Assembly: GCA_947498055.1 (NCBI GenBank) | Contig: CANMJA010000010.1 | Location: 1-64,000 of the forward strand | DNA from: an uncultured Tenacibaculum sp. | GTDB taxonomy: Bacteria > Bacteroidota > Bacteroidia > Flavobacteriales > Flavobacteriaceae | Reading direction: 5' to 3' | Length of the DNA: 64,000 nucleotides | Shown: piece by piece, positions 1-10,365 of the stretch | Layout of the letters: the number at the start of each line of letters is the position of its first letter | Position numbering within the stretch: position 1 is the first letter of the stretch | The notes under the pieces: generated by a model | What the model was told of the DNA's origin: nothing | Seen by the model: the letters and a program-made list of their open reading frames with translations, nothing else | Database searches by the model: none | Translations under genes and position numbers: made by a program

Positions 1-1
1 T

Positions 2-653
2 AAAAGTAAATTAAAAGTATCTAGAAAATCACATTATAAAAAAGATGATAAGGCTATTGAAGCCTTTAAAAAAAATGCCTGATATACTAACAGATCTTAG
101 AAATAATCTAAATAAAGATAAGTTTGATTCAGTAAATATATATTGTCAAGATGAAACCAGAGTTGGTTTAATTATAAAACAAAAACGTGTAATTACTGCA
201 AAAGCAGTAAAACCTGTAGGAAACTATAAACATAGCTATAAGTATTTTTGGCTTTGGGGTAGTTTTTCCCCTATAACTGGTGATTCGCATTATATGATTA
301 GTGATGGTGTTTCTAAAAATGCATTTATAGCGTATCTCAATGATTTGAGTATTGTTAATCCTAGAGAACTTAAATTAGTTATTATAGATAATGCAGCTTT
401 TCATTCTACTAAAGATGTTAAATTACCAGAAAATATAAGATTAATACCACTTCCTCCTTATTCTCCTGAATTAAATCCTGCTGAAAAAATGTGGCAATGG
501 TTTAAGGATAAAATAGCCATGAAAATGTTTAAAGAAATTGATTCCTTAGAAAGGAAAATTACAAAAATCATTAAGCAAACTGACAAAGAAAAAGTCAAAT
601 CAATTACTGCTTATAAATATCTCACAAACTCTTATCACAGTATTTTTAATTGA
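2..653 (+). pseudogene. IS630-family transposase, C-terminal part, with a frame change at an A8 run
   Basis: The catalytic part of an IS630-family DDE transposase, cut by the left window edge. In the frame starting at 45 the product has the family's DDE landmarks: QDE near residue 35, IDNAAFH near 115 and ELNPAEKMW near 143. The IS630-type linker that should precede it (residues resembling KVSRKSHYKKDDKAIEAFKK) is readable from base 2 in a different frame, which ends at a TGA at 80-82. The two frames meet at eight A residues (68-75). The protein therefore needs either a one-base frame change or slippage on the A-run to be continuous. This could be a broken gene or a slippage-expressed transposase; which one cannot be decided here. 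The N-terminal helix-turn-helix and the left inverted repeat lie outside the window. Confidence 0.75.
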
Positions 654-911
654 AAAATGGTATTATATCGAAAATCACTCGAAATGACAATTTAAAAAGT
701 TAAAAACTTTACATTGAAATTAGGTTAAATAGTTATAAATTTTGCTACATATTTTTTACTGAATAACTATTTACAAAATATTATTAAATAATCATGTTTA
801 CTGTATAATGTAAAACGAAATTAACAATAGATTAATGAAAGCTTAATTAATAAGTCTTTTTTGAGTGGATTATAGCAAATATTTTTGATAAAACTATAAT
901 ACATCCTCATA

Positions 912-2060
912 ATGAGCACACTACAAAACTGGTTTTTTCATCAAATTCATGGAAAAAAATTAATTTACAATGCATGTTGGGAAGATCCTCGTTGTGATAG
1001 AAAGTTGTTAAAGCTACAAAACGATAGTAAAGTAGTAATGATAACAAGTGCAGGAGACAATCTATTAGACTATTTATTAGACGAACCTGCTGAAATACAT
1101 ACAGTAGATATGAACTTCAGACAAAATGCTCTTTTCGAACTTAAAAGAAGCATTCTTCAGTTTGGAGATCATGAAAGTTTATTTCAATTTTTTGGAGAAG
1201 GAAAACATCCTGAAGCAAAATTATATTACGAAAATAACTTACGACAAAACCTTCCTGAATATGCGCAGAAATATTGGGATGAACACATACATTATTTTCA
1301 AGGAAAAGGAAAAAGAAAATCTTTTTACTATCATGGAGCTTCTGGAATTTTAGCTTTTTTATGTAGAAATTATTTGCATAAACGTAAGCGAATTCGAAAA
1401 AACTTGGAGAATATGATGACTTCTAATAACCTAAAACAACAGGCTAGTTATTATACAATTTTAGAAGAAAAAATATTCAATCCTTTTATTTCTCTTCTAT
1501 TAAATAATCATTTAACCATGTATCTTGCAGGAGTACCAAAAGCACAGCAAGCCTTAATTAAAGAAAGTTATGTAGGAGGTAATGTAGCTTATATTCGTGA
1601 ATGTTTTCGTAATGTTTTTACAAAATTAGATATAGGTGATAATTATTTTTACCAAGTATATTTAAAAGGTTTTTATACAAAAGAATGCTGTCCAGAATAT
1701 TTAAAAGAAAAGCATTTCACATCTTTACGTAATCAAAATAAAAAAGCATTTAGTTATACATCTACGTTAAGTGATTTTCTTAAGAAAAACCCAGGAAACT
1801 ATTCACATTATGTACTTTTAGACCATCAAGATTGGCTTGCAGCAAACAACGTTCCAGCTTTAGAAGAAGAATGGCGTTTGATTCTAAAAAACAGTCAATC
1901 TGGTACCCGTATTATTATGAGGTCTGCCGCCACAAAAATTGACTTCTTTCCGGATTTTATAAAAGATAAAGTGTTTTTCGATGAAGATTTAACTAATACA
2001 ATACATAAAGAAGATAGAGTAGGAACTTATGCAAGTGTTTATCTAGGAATCGTTAAATAA
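912..2060 (+). CDS. btaA: BtaA-like diacylglycerol 3-amino-3-carboxypropyltransferase (betaine lipid synthesis)
   Basis: Resembles the BtaA/DUF3419 family, which moves the 3-amino-3-carboxypropyl group of S-adenosylmethionine onto diacylglycerol to make diacylglyceryl-homoserine, the first step of DGTS betaine lipid formation at the inner membrane. Visible landmarks are the N-terminal YNACWEDPRCD segment (19-29), the SAM-binding TSAGDNLLDYLL at 45-56 and the following VDMN (65-68) with RQNAL, all typical of the family. At 382 aa the length is close to the family norm. There is no signal peptide. The gene is followed after 5 bases by a small class I methyltransferase (BtaB), the classic partner, which strongly supports the call. 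The 258 bases between the IS end and this gene show no other gene. Confidence 0.85.
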   Translation: MSTLQNWFFHQIHGKKLIYNACWEDPRCDRKLLKLQNDSKVVMITSAGDNLLDYLLDEPAEIHTVDMNFRQNALFELKRSILQFGDHESLFQFFGEGKHPEAKLYYENNLRQNLPEYAQKYWDEHIHYFQGKGKRKSFYYHGASGILAFLCRNYLHKRKRIRKNLENMMTSNNLKQQASYYTILEEKIFNPFISLLLNNHLTMYLAGVPKAQQALIKESYVGGNVAYIRECFRNVFTKLDIGDNYFYQVYLKGFYTKECCPEYLKEKHFTSLRNQNKKAFSYTSTLSDFLKKNPGNYSHYVLLDHQDWLAANNVPALEEEWRLILKNSQSGTRIIMRSAATKIDFFPDFIKDKVFFDEDLTNTIHKEDRVGTYASVYLGIVK

Positions 2061-2065
2061 TAGAA

Positions 2066-2692
2066 ATGATAGCAGAAGAACTAATAAAACAAAATCAGCG
2101 TATAAAAAAGTACTATCATTTTCAATCTACTATATATGATAGTACAAGATGGTCGTTTCTTTTTGGCAGAAAATTAATTTTAGAAGAAATAGCAAAACAA
2201 ACCGCTCCTAAAACAATTTTAGAAGTAGGTTGTGGCACTGGTTATAATTTAAAAAAGTTAAGTAAACGATTTCCTAGTAGTAAAATTTTAGGAATGGATG
2301 TTTCTAAAGATATGCTTGAAATTGCTCAGAAAAAGACAGCAAAAAACACTACTATTCAATTAATAGAAAGCTCGTACGGAAATAATTCGAACATGTTAGA
2401 AGAACAACCAGATGTAATTCTTTTTTCCTATATATTAACGATGGTGAATCCCGATTTTTCTAAAATGATAACACAAGCATATAATGATTTAAAACCAGGA
2501 GGGTATATTGCTGTAGTAGATTTTTATAATTCGAAACACTCTTGGTTTCGTAAACATATGGGAAACCATCATGTGAGAATGGAAAGTCATTTAAATCCGC
2601 TTTTAGAAGATAAATTTACTGTTGTTACCAATAATATTCATAGTGCTTACCTAGGTGTTTGGCAATACTTTTCTTTTATAGGGAAGAAGTAA
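2066..2692 (+). CDS. btaB: BtaB-like SAM-dependent N-methyltransferase
   Basis: A 208-residue class I methyltransferase with motif I ILEVGCGTGYN (51-61) and the acidic loop GMDVSKDMLEIA after strand 2. It lies 5 bases downstream of btaA. BtaB enzymes methylate diacylglyceryl-homoserine three times to give the betaine lipid DGTS. The fold is seen in the sequence; substrate specificity is inferred from the neighbour. Together the two genes suggest phosphorus-free membrane lipids, a known marine response to phosphate scarcity. No Pho-box-like site could be recognised upstream of btaA. Confidence 0.8.
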   Translation: MIAEELIKQNQRIKKYYHFQSTIYDSTRWSFLFGRKLILEEIAKQTAPKTILEVGCGTGYNLKKLSKRFPSSKILGMDVSKDMLEIAQKKTAKNTTIQLIESSYGNNSNMLEEQPDVILFSYILTMVNPDFSKMITQAYNDLKPGGYIAVVDFYNSKHSWFRKHMGNHHVRMESHLNPLLEDKFTVVTNNIHSAYLGVWQYFSFIGKK

Positions 2693-2801
2693 AATTTTAT
2701 GCACTAGTAGGCTGCAAGAGAACTGTATAATTTAGTTTTTATATTAAAAAATAGTAGAAGTAAGATAGGGTTTTTTAAGTAATTGATAAACAGGTAAATA
2801 A

Positions 2802-2842
2802 AAGGTTTTTGATTACGTGTTTGAGCTGATTATCAAAACCTT
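2802..2842. terminator. Possible bidirectional terminator between btaB and the TPR regulator
   Basis: Imperfect inverted repeat: 2802-2813 pairs with 2832-2842 with one bulged T, across an 18-base spacer. It lies between convergent genes and is flanked by A/T-rich tracts. Weak but well placed. Confidence 0.35.
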
Positions 2843-2903
2843 ATTTCATATTGTCTTATTACGATTTAAATAGATAATGATGGACTTAAACTTTCTAGTA
2901 AAG

Positions 2904-4538
2904 TTAAATTGAATTTATAAAATCCTCTAAATTCGTACTTCGCTCTAGATTCATTTTTTTACGAATTCTATGCCTTGAGGTATGAACAGATTCTACAGAT
3001 ATTCCTAGTAATTTAGCCATGTCTTTACTCGAGAAGTTTAGTTTAATTAAGGCACATATTTTTTGATCTCCTTGACTTAAATTAGGGAAAAGATCAAAAA
3101 CCTTATCATAAAATTCTTTATTAACATCTACAAATCGTAATTTAAACTCTTCCCAGTTTTTATTATTACTTACAGATATTGTTCTTAACACATTATTTAT
3201 CTCACTAACCTTAGATTTATCTGTTTTAGCTGTTTTAATTTTAGTTTTTAACATGTTTAACAGCTCGTCCTTTTCTATGATTTGTAATGCTGAAGTGGCT
3301 AATTCCTTGTTTTTTAAGTCCAGCATCTCATTTTTCTTTTTTATTTCTAATTCTTTATTCATTTTTAGCATTTTCTTTTCAGAAACATGTTTATACCTAA
3401 GACGCTTCACATAAGAAAAACCAATAATAATTATAGAAAAAATAGATACTAATAAAACAATTCGATGCAAATTTTTAATTTCATCTTCTTGTTCTAACTG
3501 TTTTAAATGTTGTTTTTGTAAAAGCTGATTTTGACGTTGTTTTTCTATTAGATATTCATTCCTTATTTCTATATGATTCTGATTTCTCTTACTTCTAATA
3601 TCAAATATATTTTGGTCTAATGTTTTTTCCTTATTTAAGTTGTCATATGCTAATTTATAATTACCTGTTTTCACATATAAAGCAGCTAGTTTTTCATAAA
3701 CTAATGGTGTAAAATCTATATGGCTATTATATTTCTCAGATATTTTTAAGGCTTCTAAATAGCACTTTTCACTTTCTGTAAAATTAGATGTTTCTAAATA
3801 TGCATCTCCTTTATATTTATTAAACAAAACTAAATATGTTGGTGAGTTTTCTTTAAACCAAGGATAAAGTTGCTCTAGTAATTCAATAGCTTCAGGTGCA
3901 TTTACTTCAATTAATTGGCAAGCTTTCTCAAAATCGATAAAAGCTTTAGGCATAATCGATTGTTTTTCATTAAAAAACATATAACAACTATCTAAATAGA
4001 CTTTTGTTAACTCATTATTTTTTAACTCCCTATAAGTAGACGTTAAAGAATAATAATAAGGAACTAGAGTAGCCTTAGAGTAGTTGTTCTCTTTCCTAAT
4101 ATCTTTCTGAAGATTTAAAGCTTCTTTTAAATATTCAACAGATTCATTTTCTTTTTTATAATAAGAGAAAATTCTACCCAAACGATGATATAAAACTGAT
4201 TTTAAACCTCTGTCGTTAGAGCTGTCTAACATTATGAATGCTTTCCAAAGTATTTCATATGATTTCGCATACTTTGCATTATTCTCATACACTTCACTTT
4301 TATTTAAAACACTATGAATTGCCTTAGCGGTATCTTTCTGTTTTAAATATTCGACATAGCTTTTGTCAAATAAAGCAATAGCACTATCAGGAAATTTTAA
4401 ACGAGCCTCCAAAGCTTTGTTGTAAATTATATCTATCTCTTTTATTTTGTTTTCATTTTGCCCCATTAATTCGCAATGAGTTGTAAGTAAGAATAAAAAC
4501 AAGAATAATAATTGAGATGATATTTTATACATAATCAA
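2904..4538 (-). CDS. TPR-containing LuxR-type transcriptional regulator (membrane-anchored)
   Basis: A 544-residue protein of a type common in flavobacteria. It has an N-terminal signal-like stretch (about residues 5-25), an all-helical TPR-like sensor region (about 30-330), one transmembrane helix (about 355-375), a coiled-coil linker (about 380-450) and a C-terminal LuxR-family helix-turn-helix (about 480-540, with SQGDQKICALIKL and SSKDMAKLLGISVESVHTSR). It would sense something in the periplasm and act on DNA from the membrane. It is transcribed away from the sugar genes, separated from galM by 543 non-coding bases. Its target cannot be read from the sequence; the agar region next door is a guess. 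Confidence 0.75.
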   Translation of the reverse strand: MIMYKISSQLLFLFLFLLTTHCELMGQNENKIKEIDIIYNKALEARLKFPDSAIALFDKSYVEYLKQKDTAKAIHSVLNKSEVYENNAKYAKSYEILWKAFIMLDSSNDRGLKSVLYHRLGRIFSYYKKENESVEYLKEALNLQKDIRKENNYSKATLVPYYYSLTSTYRELKNNELTKVYLDSCYMFFNEKQSIMPKAFIDFEKACQLIEVNAPEAIELLEQLYPWFKENSPTYLVLFNKYKGDAYLETSNFTESEKCYLEALKISEKYNSHIDFTPLVYEKLAALYVKTGNYKLAYDNLNKEKTLDQNIFDIRSKRNQNHIEIRNEYLIEKQRQNQLLQKQHLKQLEQEDEIKNLHRIVLLVSIFSIIIIGFSYVKRLRYKHVSEKKMLKMNKELEIKKKNEMLDLKNKELATSALQIIEKDELLNMLKTKIKTAKTDKSKVSEINNVLRTISVSNNKNWEEFKLRFVDVNKEFYDKVFDLFPNLSQGDQKICALIKLNFSSKDMAKLLGISVESVHTSRHRIRKKMNLERSTNLEDFINSI

Positions 4539-5081
4539 AACAGTTTTAATAAAAGAGGATATAACTTTTTACAATATTAATAATAAAAACAATAGTAAAA
4601 AAAATACTTCATAATATATAACAAATATTTTTTGAAGAATAAGCATGATTATGTCTAGTTTTTTTCTAGTTATAACCATTTTTAATAGGTGTGCCTATTC
4701 ATACTTTTACCTAGTTATTAATAGCTAGTGACCATAATATTTAATAAGTACAAATAATTTTAGTAGTAAAGTAACTTAATAGCGAAATTTAGAAAGAAAT
4801 GATTAATATTCAACTAGACATAACTAATAAAAACATTTTTAATTTTTAATAGTTAAATATAACTGTTTTTGTTATTAATAGTTTGAATAAATAACTTTAT
4901 TAATGGTGTTTTTTTCTTAAATAGTAATTAAAATTAGTTAAGTGTTGTAGTTTTTATACAAGTACCTAGTTGTTTATTGTTTTAACAAAGTAAGTTATTG
5001 TTTAAATTTACAAATAAATTACCACCTGTTTTTATTATTATACAAGTAAAAATAAAAAGCTAAAAATAAAATTAACAAAAA
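4539..5081. other. 543-base divergent intergenic region
   Basis: Extremely AT-rich spacer between the TPR-LuxR regulator and galM, which diverge from it. Both promoters must lie here. No gene, RNA or clear palindrome was recognised; several loosely repeated TAGTTAT/TTATTAATAG tracts are present but are not convincing sites. Confidence 0.5.
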
Positions 5082-6098
5082 ATGAATGTCGAAAATTTAA
5101 AAACTATAGTCCCGTCTTCTGTTAAGCTGATAAACAAAAACGGAATGGAAGTGATTATTAGTTCTGTTGGAGCAACAGTGATAAGTTTAAAGGTTCCTAA
5201 TAAATTTAATGAATTAACAAATGTTGTTTTAGGATTAGAAAAAGAAGAAGAATATTTATCTGAAGAGTACCTTGAAAAAAGAGTTTATTTAGGTAGTACA
5301 GTTGGAAGATATGCAGGAAGAATTTCTAATAAATCTTTTTCTATAAATGGAGAAAGGTTTTTATTACATCACGATGAAAATAATGTGCATTTACATGGAG
5401 GTAAAATAGGTTTTGATAAGAAAATTTGGAAAGTAAAAGAAATCGAAAAAAATAATAAGCATCCATATAAAGTTACCTTTTCATATAATAGTAAACACCT
5501 AGAAGAGGGATATCCTGGTAATGTAAAAATAAATGCAATATTTCATCTTACTGACGATAATGATTTACATATAGTATATACAGCAGTTAGTGATAAACAC
5601 ACACATATTAATATTACTAATCATAATTATTATAATTTAAATGGAGAAAACTCTATACTAAATCATAAATTACAATTAGAATGTAATAAATATTTAGAGG
5701 TTGATGACAATTTAATACCTACAGGAGAAACATTGTTTGTAGATAATACAAAGTTTGATTATAATAAATTAAAAAAAATAAATGAAAATGGGTTTTCAGG
5801 CTTAGATGATACATTTATTTTTAAAAAGGATAGTCAAAAAGTTACATTGATTTCAGAATTCACTGGTATTAAAATGGCTGTAGCAACAAACCAGCCAGCA
5901 GTTGTTGTTTATACACCACTAAATCTAAATTTTTTGAGTTTCAGTAAAAACGCTAAATACTTAGAGTATCCAGCTATATGTTTTGAGGCACAGAAATATC
6001 CAGATTCTCCCAATAACCCTAATTTTCCTTCTACCTTAGTAAAGCCTAATGAAGAGTATAGAAATGAAACCATATTAAGTTTTTCTATAATAAAATAG
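5082..6098 (+). CDS. galM: Aldose 1-epimerase (galactose mutarotase)
   Basis: 338 residues of the GalM superfamily, which interconverts the α and β anomers of D-galactose ahead of galactokinase. Family landmarks: GRYAGRI near 86, the HLHGGKIGFDKKIW segment near 105, the catalytic histidine in NHNYYNLNG (H181) and the catalytic glutamate in CFEAQKYPDSPN (E302). No signal peptide, so probably cytoplasmic. It stands alone, between a 543-base and a 1165-base spacer, but upstream of galK-galE-galT, so it likely serves the same galactose flux. Confidence 0.85.
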   Translation: MNVENLKTIVPSSVKLINKNGMEVIISSVGATVISLKVPNKFNELTNVVLGLEKEEEYLSEEYLEKRVYLGSTVGRYAGRISNKSFSINGERFLLHHDENNVHLHGGKIGFDKKIWKVKEIEKNNKHPYKVTFSYNSKHLEEGYPGNVKINAIFHLTDDNDLHIVYTAVSDKHTHINITNHNYYNLNGENSILNHKLQLECNKYLEVDDNLIPTGETLFVDNTKFDYNKLKKINENGFSGLDDTFIFKKDSQKVTLISEFTGIKMAVATNQPAVVVYTPLNLNFLSFSKNAKYLEYPAICFEAQKYPDSPNNPNFPSTLVKPNEEYRNETILSFSIIK

Positions 6099-7263
6099 AT
6101 GCACTCTGATAAAATTATATGTTTTATTTGTTATTTAATAGTTTAAATGCATTATTCTAAGGAAAAAATATAGATTCTTCATTGTCTTGCAATAATTGGT
6201 TTATGGAGTTTGTAGGTTTTTTTTTGTGTTTTTGAATGAATTTCATTAATACAATCATATCCTTGGTGTTAATATGTGTATTTAGACTTTTTATAAACAT
6301 TCTGCTTTTTTAGAATTTAGGGTAAATCTTCTATTAGTTATTTCATCCTATAATTAAAATCTTTATTTAATATAAAATGAATTTTAAATACAATTGTTTA
6401 ATAGTTTTTAAGTGATTAATAATTGTTGATACCAGTAGTTGCTTATAAACAGTTTTATCTAAATTATTTAAAATATGAATAAATCTCGACTGTGTTCTAA
6501 ATAAAAATTGAATTTTTTTAATGTTGAAATAGAGTGCTTTAAACTGTGTTTAACACGTGTTTATCTACTGCTGATTTATTAATGTTTAATTCTGTGTAAG
6601 ATGATAATTTTGTTTTTTGCATTAAAAAGTATTTTTTTTAGATCTATCATAGATTAATTATTATAATAATTAATAATACTCACAAAGGTTTTGTGATACG
6701 TCTGTTTTAATGACATTAAAAATAATTTTTTCTCTTGAGATAGTTGCTTTACATAAATTGCTTTGGGTTTCTTATGTAATTTTATTGAGTACATAAAATA
6801 CTATTCAAAAAAATAAATAGACATGCTTTTGAATAGTTGCTAGAATTCTAATTTTTATTCCACAACATCTTTAGTTAATTCACATTAAAAATTGTGATTC
6901 ATTTTAAGTAATTAAGACAATAAAAAGTTGTGTTATTTAAATAAGTGATGTTAGGGTTTAATAAAATATGTCTTTTGAGTAGTTTTTTACTTTTTTTCAC
7001 ACTTAAAAAAATTCAGACCTTAAAAAAAGGTTAAATTGAAGCACGAAAAAAGCAAAAAAAGGGGGTTAAAATTATCTAAAAGAAAAATAAATGTTAAAAA
7101 ATTAAATACTTAATATTTTCAAGAAACGCCTTATTTTATTAACTTAGTGGGCGTATTTAATTAACTAAAACGTTATTGTCAAGTTTATATCTAGTGTGTT
7201 TTTCAGCTAGCAATTAATAATTTAACAATATTTGGTAATTGTAACCATTAAAATCATAAAAAC
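6099..7263. other. 1.2-kb non-coding region upstream of susC
   Basis: A long AT-rich region between galM and the susC homologue. Stops are dense in all frames and no conserved protein fragment could be read. It must contain the susC promoter and a long 5' leader. Near the gene there is an A/G-rich tract (around 7040-7060) ending in GGGGG. No riboswitch or small RNA was recognised. Confidence 0.5.
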
Positions 7264-10200
7264 ATGAATGTAATTTTGCGATATCATCATTACAAAAAAC
7301 ATCTAATAACATTGCTTTTTTTACTCTCTTGTAGTTTTTTGAAAGCACAAACTGTTACCATTAATGGTAAAGTAGTAGATGAAAACAATGAGCCTTTACC
7401 AGGGACAAGTGTATTTATTAAAGGTACTACAAAAGGTATAGAGACAGATTTTGATGGTTTATATCAAATCAAGGCTAAAATTAAAGACGTTTTAGTTTTT
7501 AATTTCCTTGGATATAAAACCAAAGAAGTAATAGTTTCTGGTAATACAAAAATCAATGTTAAATTAGAGCCAACAGCAGATGTATTAGACGAAGTTGTAG
7601 TTGTTGGATATGGTACACAGCGTAAAAAGGAAATTACTGGTGCCGTAGCGAATGTGAAAGCAGAAAGTATAACTAAATTAGCTGTTGCTGATGTGGGAGC
7701 TGCATTACAAGGAAAAGTAGCAGGTGTTAATATACAAGCATCAAGTGGTAGGCCAGGTGAATCTGCTAATGTGCAAATTAGAGGTGTAGGGTCTTTAAGT
7801 CCAGGAGCTTTAGGGCCATTATATGTAGTTGACGGTATACCTTTTACAGGAAACCCTAACATTGCTCCTGAGCAAATAGAATCTATCGATATTTTAAAGG
7901 ATGGTGCTTCTGCTAGTATTTATGGAGTTAGAGGGGCTAATGGTGTAATTTTGATTACAACTAAAAAAGGTAAGAATGGTAGAATGAAAATTGATTTCAA
8001 CGCTTATACAGGAGTTCAGAACATAACTTCAGGTACCCCTTTGTTAAATACTACAGAACAATTGTTTGCTACACAGACTAGGTTGGATGCAATCGGGCAA
8101 ACTCCATTGGTGTTCTTTTTTAATCCTAATGCACTAGATTTTAATTCTGATTTCGTTGGAGACGTGCAGAATAATAATGCGCTTGTCCAAAACGCTAGTT
8201 TAAATTTAAATGGGGGTACGGATAATCTAAAGGTAAACTTTAATACCTCTTATTTTGATCAAGAAGGTGTGCTGATTAAATCTAATTTTAGAAGAATAGC
8301 AAATAGACTTACTTTAGATTATACAAAAGGAAAATTTAAAGCTTTTGCTACAGTAGGTGTAACTCAAGAAGAAAGAGATGAAGAACCTTTTGCGTTATAT
8401 GAATTTGCTGTGTCTCAAGTTCCTTGGCAGCCAAGCATTAGTGAAATCACTACAGTAGGACAGAATACAGTTTCTATTCCTGTTAGAAATGCTATTTTAT
8501 TTAGTAATTTATCAAGAAGATTAACAAACATAGATGAACGTGAATCTAACTCTATGAATATTGCTGCAAGTTTTCAATATGAGTTGGCAAAAGACTTAGA
8601 TATAAAAGTTAATTTAGGGAGAAATAGATGGAGTTTTGATAGAAAATGGTTTAGACCACAATATAAAGTTTTTGACTTTAGTGGTGAGTTAAACCCTACA
8701 GCATCTAGAACTCAGGCTTTATTAGATAGGTTTTTAAATACAAATGAAAGAGAAACAATAGAAGGGATTTTGAACTATAAAGTTGATTTTGGTAAACACA
8801 ATTTAAACTTTACAGGTGTTATCTCTTATGAAGAGCAAGAAAGTAGGAATCTTACAACAGGAGTAGTTTTTGATGAAAATGCTAGTAACGATATTCAAGT
8901 ACTAAGTGCAGGAGCTGAAGCATTAAGGCCTATAGAGAGAATAGAAAGAAATACTTTAGCGGGGAAATTATTAAGAGTACAGTATAATTATAACGATAGG
9001 TATTTATTCTCAGCTAGTTATAGAAGAGATGGGTCTTCTAGGTTTTCTCCTCAAAATAAATTTGCAGATTTTTTCGGGTTTTCAGCGGGTTGGAATATTC
9101 ATGAAGAAGATTTTTTTAAGAATGTTGAGTTTGTAAATAGTTTAAAATTAAGAGCTAGCTGGGCAGAAGTTGGAAATCAAGATATTCCAAATTATTCATT
9201 TACTCCAACAATTGAATCAGGTGTTAATTATCCTTTTGGGCCAAATGAAACTTTAAATTTTGGGTTTTCACAAAGACGTTTTGTGGATGAGACCATACAA
9301 TGGGAAACCAAAATAAAGCAAGGTGTAGGGTTAGATGCTACTTTTTTTGATAATAAATTATCGTTTACTTTCGATTATTATAATGATGAAAGTTCAGATA
9401 TACTTCTTCCGCAAAGACTTCCACCTTCAACAGGTACTTCTCAACCAGGCGGTGGTGCAGGAATCTTTGATACTATAATTATCAATGCAGGAGATTTAGA
9501 AAATAAAGGAATTGAATTTTCTTTATCTTATAAAGATGAAACAGATTATGGCTTAAAATATAATGTGTCTTCTACATTTACTCGTAATAGAAACCGTGTT
9601 ACCAACCTAAATGGAATTGAAAGAGGGTTTGCTAATGGACGTCCTCTTCTATCTCAAGGAGAAAATGTAGATTTTACTACTTTCTTAGCTGTAGATCGTG
9701 AAGCTGGTGCTTTCTTCTTGGTCGAAAATGATGGAGTAATAAAAACACAAGAACAACTAGATGCTTATTTGCCTATAGATGGTAGTGCAAAATTAGGGGA
9801 TTTAATGTTTGTTGATCAAAATGGGGATAATAATATAGATGACAATGATAGAGTTTATTCAGGTTCTGGTCAAGCGGATTTTGAAGTTGGGCTAGATTTT
9901 AACTTTGAGTATAAGAACTTTGATTTATATGTTCAAAACTTCTATTCACAAGGAGCTAAAATATATAATGGAGCAAAGTTGCATGCTTATGGACAAGGTA
10001 GACACAGAGATTTATTTAACATGTGGTCTCCTCAGAATCCAAATTCAGATATACCTACTGATAGAATTAGTGCTTTTCATAATAATGTAAGAGCAAGATC
10101 AGATTTCTTTTTAGAAGATGGTACATATTGGAGAATAAGGAATATAACTCTTGGATATACAATTCCAGGAATTCAGGATTCAGGTATTGATAAAGCTAGA

Positions 10201-10353
10201 ATATATTTATCATCTGTAAATCCTTTTACATTTACCAAGTATACAGGTTTTGATCCTGAAGTTGGTGGTGATGGTATTTTTACTAGAGGAGTTGATCGTG
10301 GAGATTATCCAGTTTCTCGTCAATTTTCATTAGGTGTTCAATTAAGTTTTTAA
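7264..10353 (+). CDS. SusC-like TonB-dependent outer-membrane transporter
   Basis: 1029 residues. Order: signal peptide (about 1-29, ending KAQ), carboxypeptidase-regulatory-like domain (about 31-110, with GKVVDENNEPLPGTSVFIKG), the DEVVVVGYGTQRK segment, a plug domain (about 120-240, with PLYVVDGIPF and GANGVILITTKKG) and a long β-barrel ending in an aromatic-rich strand (FSLGVQLSF). SusC homologues import oligosaccharides across the outer membrane with a SusD lid. It is 12 bases upstream of susD. The substrate is inferred from context: agar or galactan oligosaccharides. This is the only SusC/D pair in the window. Confidence 0.92.
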   Translation: MNVILRYHHYKKHLITLLFLLSCSFLKAQTVTINGKVVDENNEPLPGTSVFIKGTTKGIETDFDGLYQIKAKIKDVLVFNFLGYKTKEVIVSGNTKINVKLEPTADVLDEVVVVGYGTQRKKEITGAVANVKAESITKLAVADVGAALQGKVAGVNIQASSGRPGESANVQIRGVGSLSPGALGPLYVVDGIPFTGNPNIAPEQIESIDILKDGASASIYGVRGANGVILITTKKGKNGRMKIDFNAYTGVQNITSGTPLLNTTEQLFATQTRLDAIGQTPLVFFFNPNALDFNSDFVGDVQNNNALVQNASLNLNGGTDNLKVNFNTSYFDQEGVLIKSNFRRIANRLTLDYTKGKFKAFATVGVTQEERDEEPFALYEFAVSQVPWQPSISEITTVGQNTVSIPVRNAILFSNLSRRLTNIDERESNSMNIAASFQYELAKDLDIKVNLGRNRWSFDRKWFRPQYKVFDFSGELNPTASRTQALLDRFLNTNERETIEGILNYKVDFGKHNLNFTGVISYEEQESRNLTTGVVFDENASNDIQVLSAGAEALRPIERIERNTLAGKLLRVQYNYNDRYLFSASYRRDGSSRFSPQNKFADFFGFSAGWNIHEEDFFKNVEFVNSLKLRASWAEVGNQDIPNYSFTPTIESGVNYPFGPNETLNFGFSQRRFVDETIQWETKIKQGVGLDATFFDNKLSFTFDYYNDESSDILLPQRLPPSTGTSQPGGGAGIFDTIIINAGDLENKGIEFSLSYKDETDYGLKYNVSSTFTRNRNRVTNLNGIERGFANGRPLLSQGENVDFTTFLAVDREAGAFFLVENDGVIKTQEQLDAYLPIDGSAKLGDLMFVDQNGDNNIDDNDRVYSGSGQADFEVGLDFNFEYKNFDLYVQNFYSQGAKIYNGAKLHAYGQGRHRDLFNMWSPQNPNSDIPTDRISAFHNNVRARSDFFLEDGTYWRIRNITLGYTIPGIQDSGIDKARIYLSSVNPFTFTKYTGFDPEVGGDGIFTRGVDRGDYPVSRQFSLGVQLSF

Positions 10354-10365
10354 AAAATTATTATC

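Noticed and set aside
7464..7862. Minus-strand reading frame of 132 codons inside susC
   Set aside because: It is the complement of the conserved SusC plug domain, with no start context or family motifs; a shadow.
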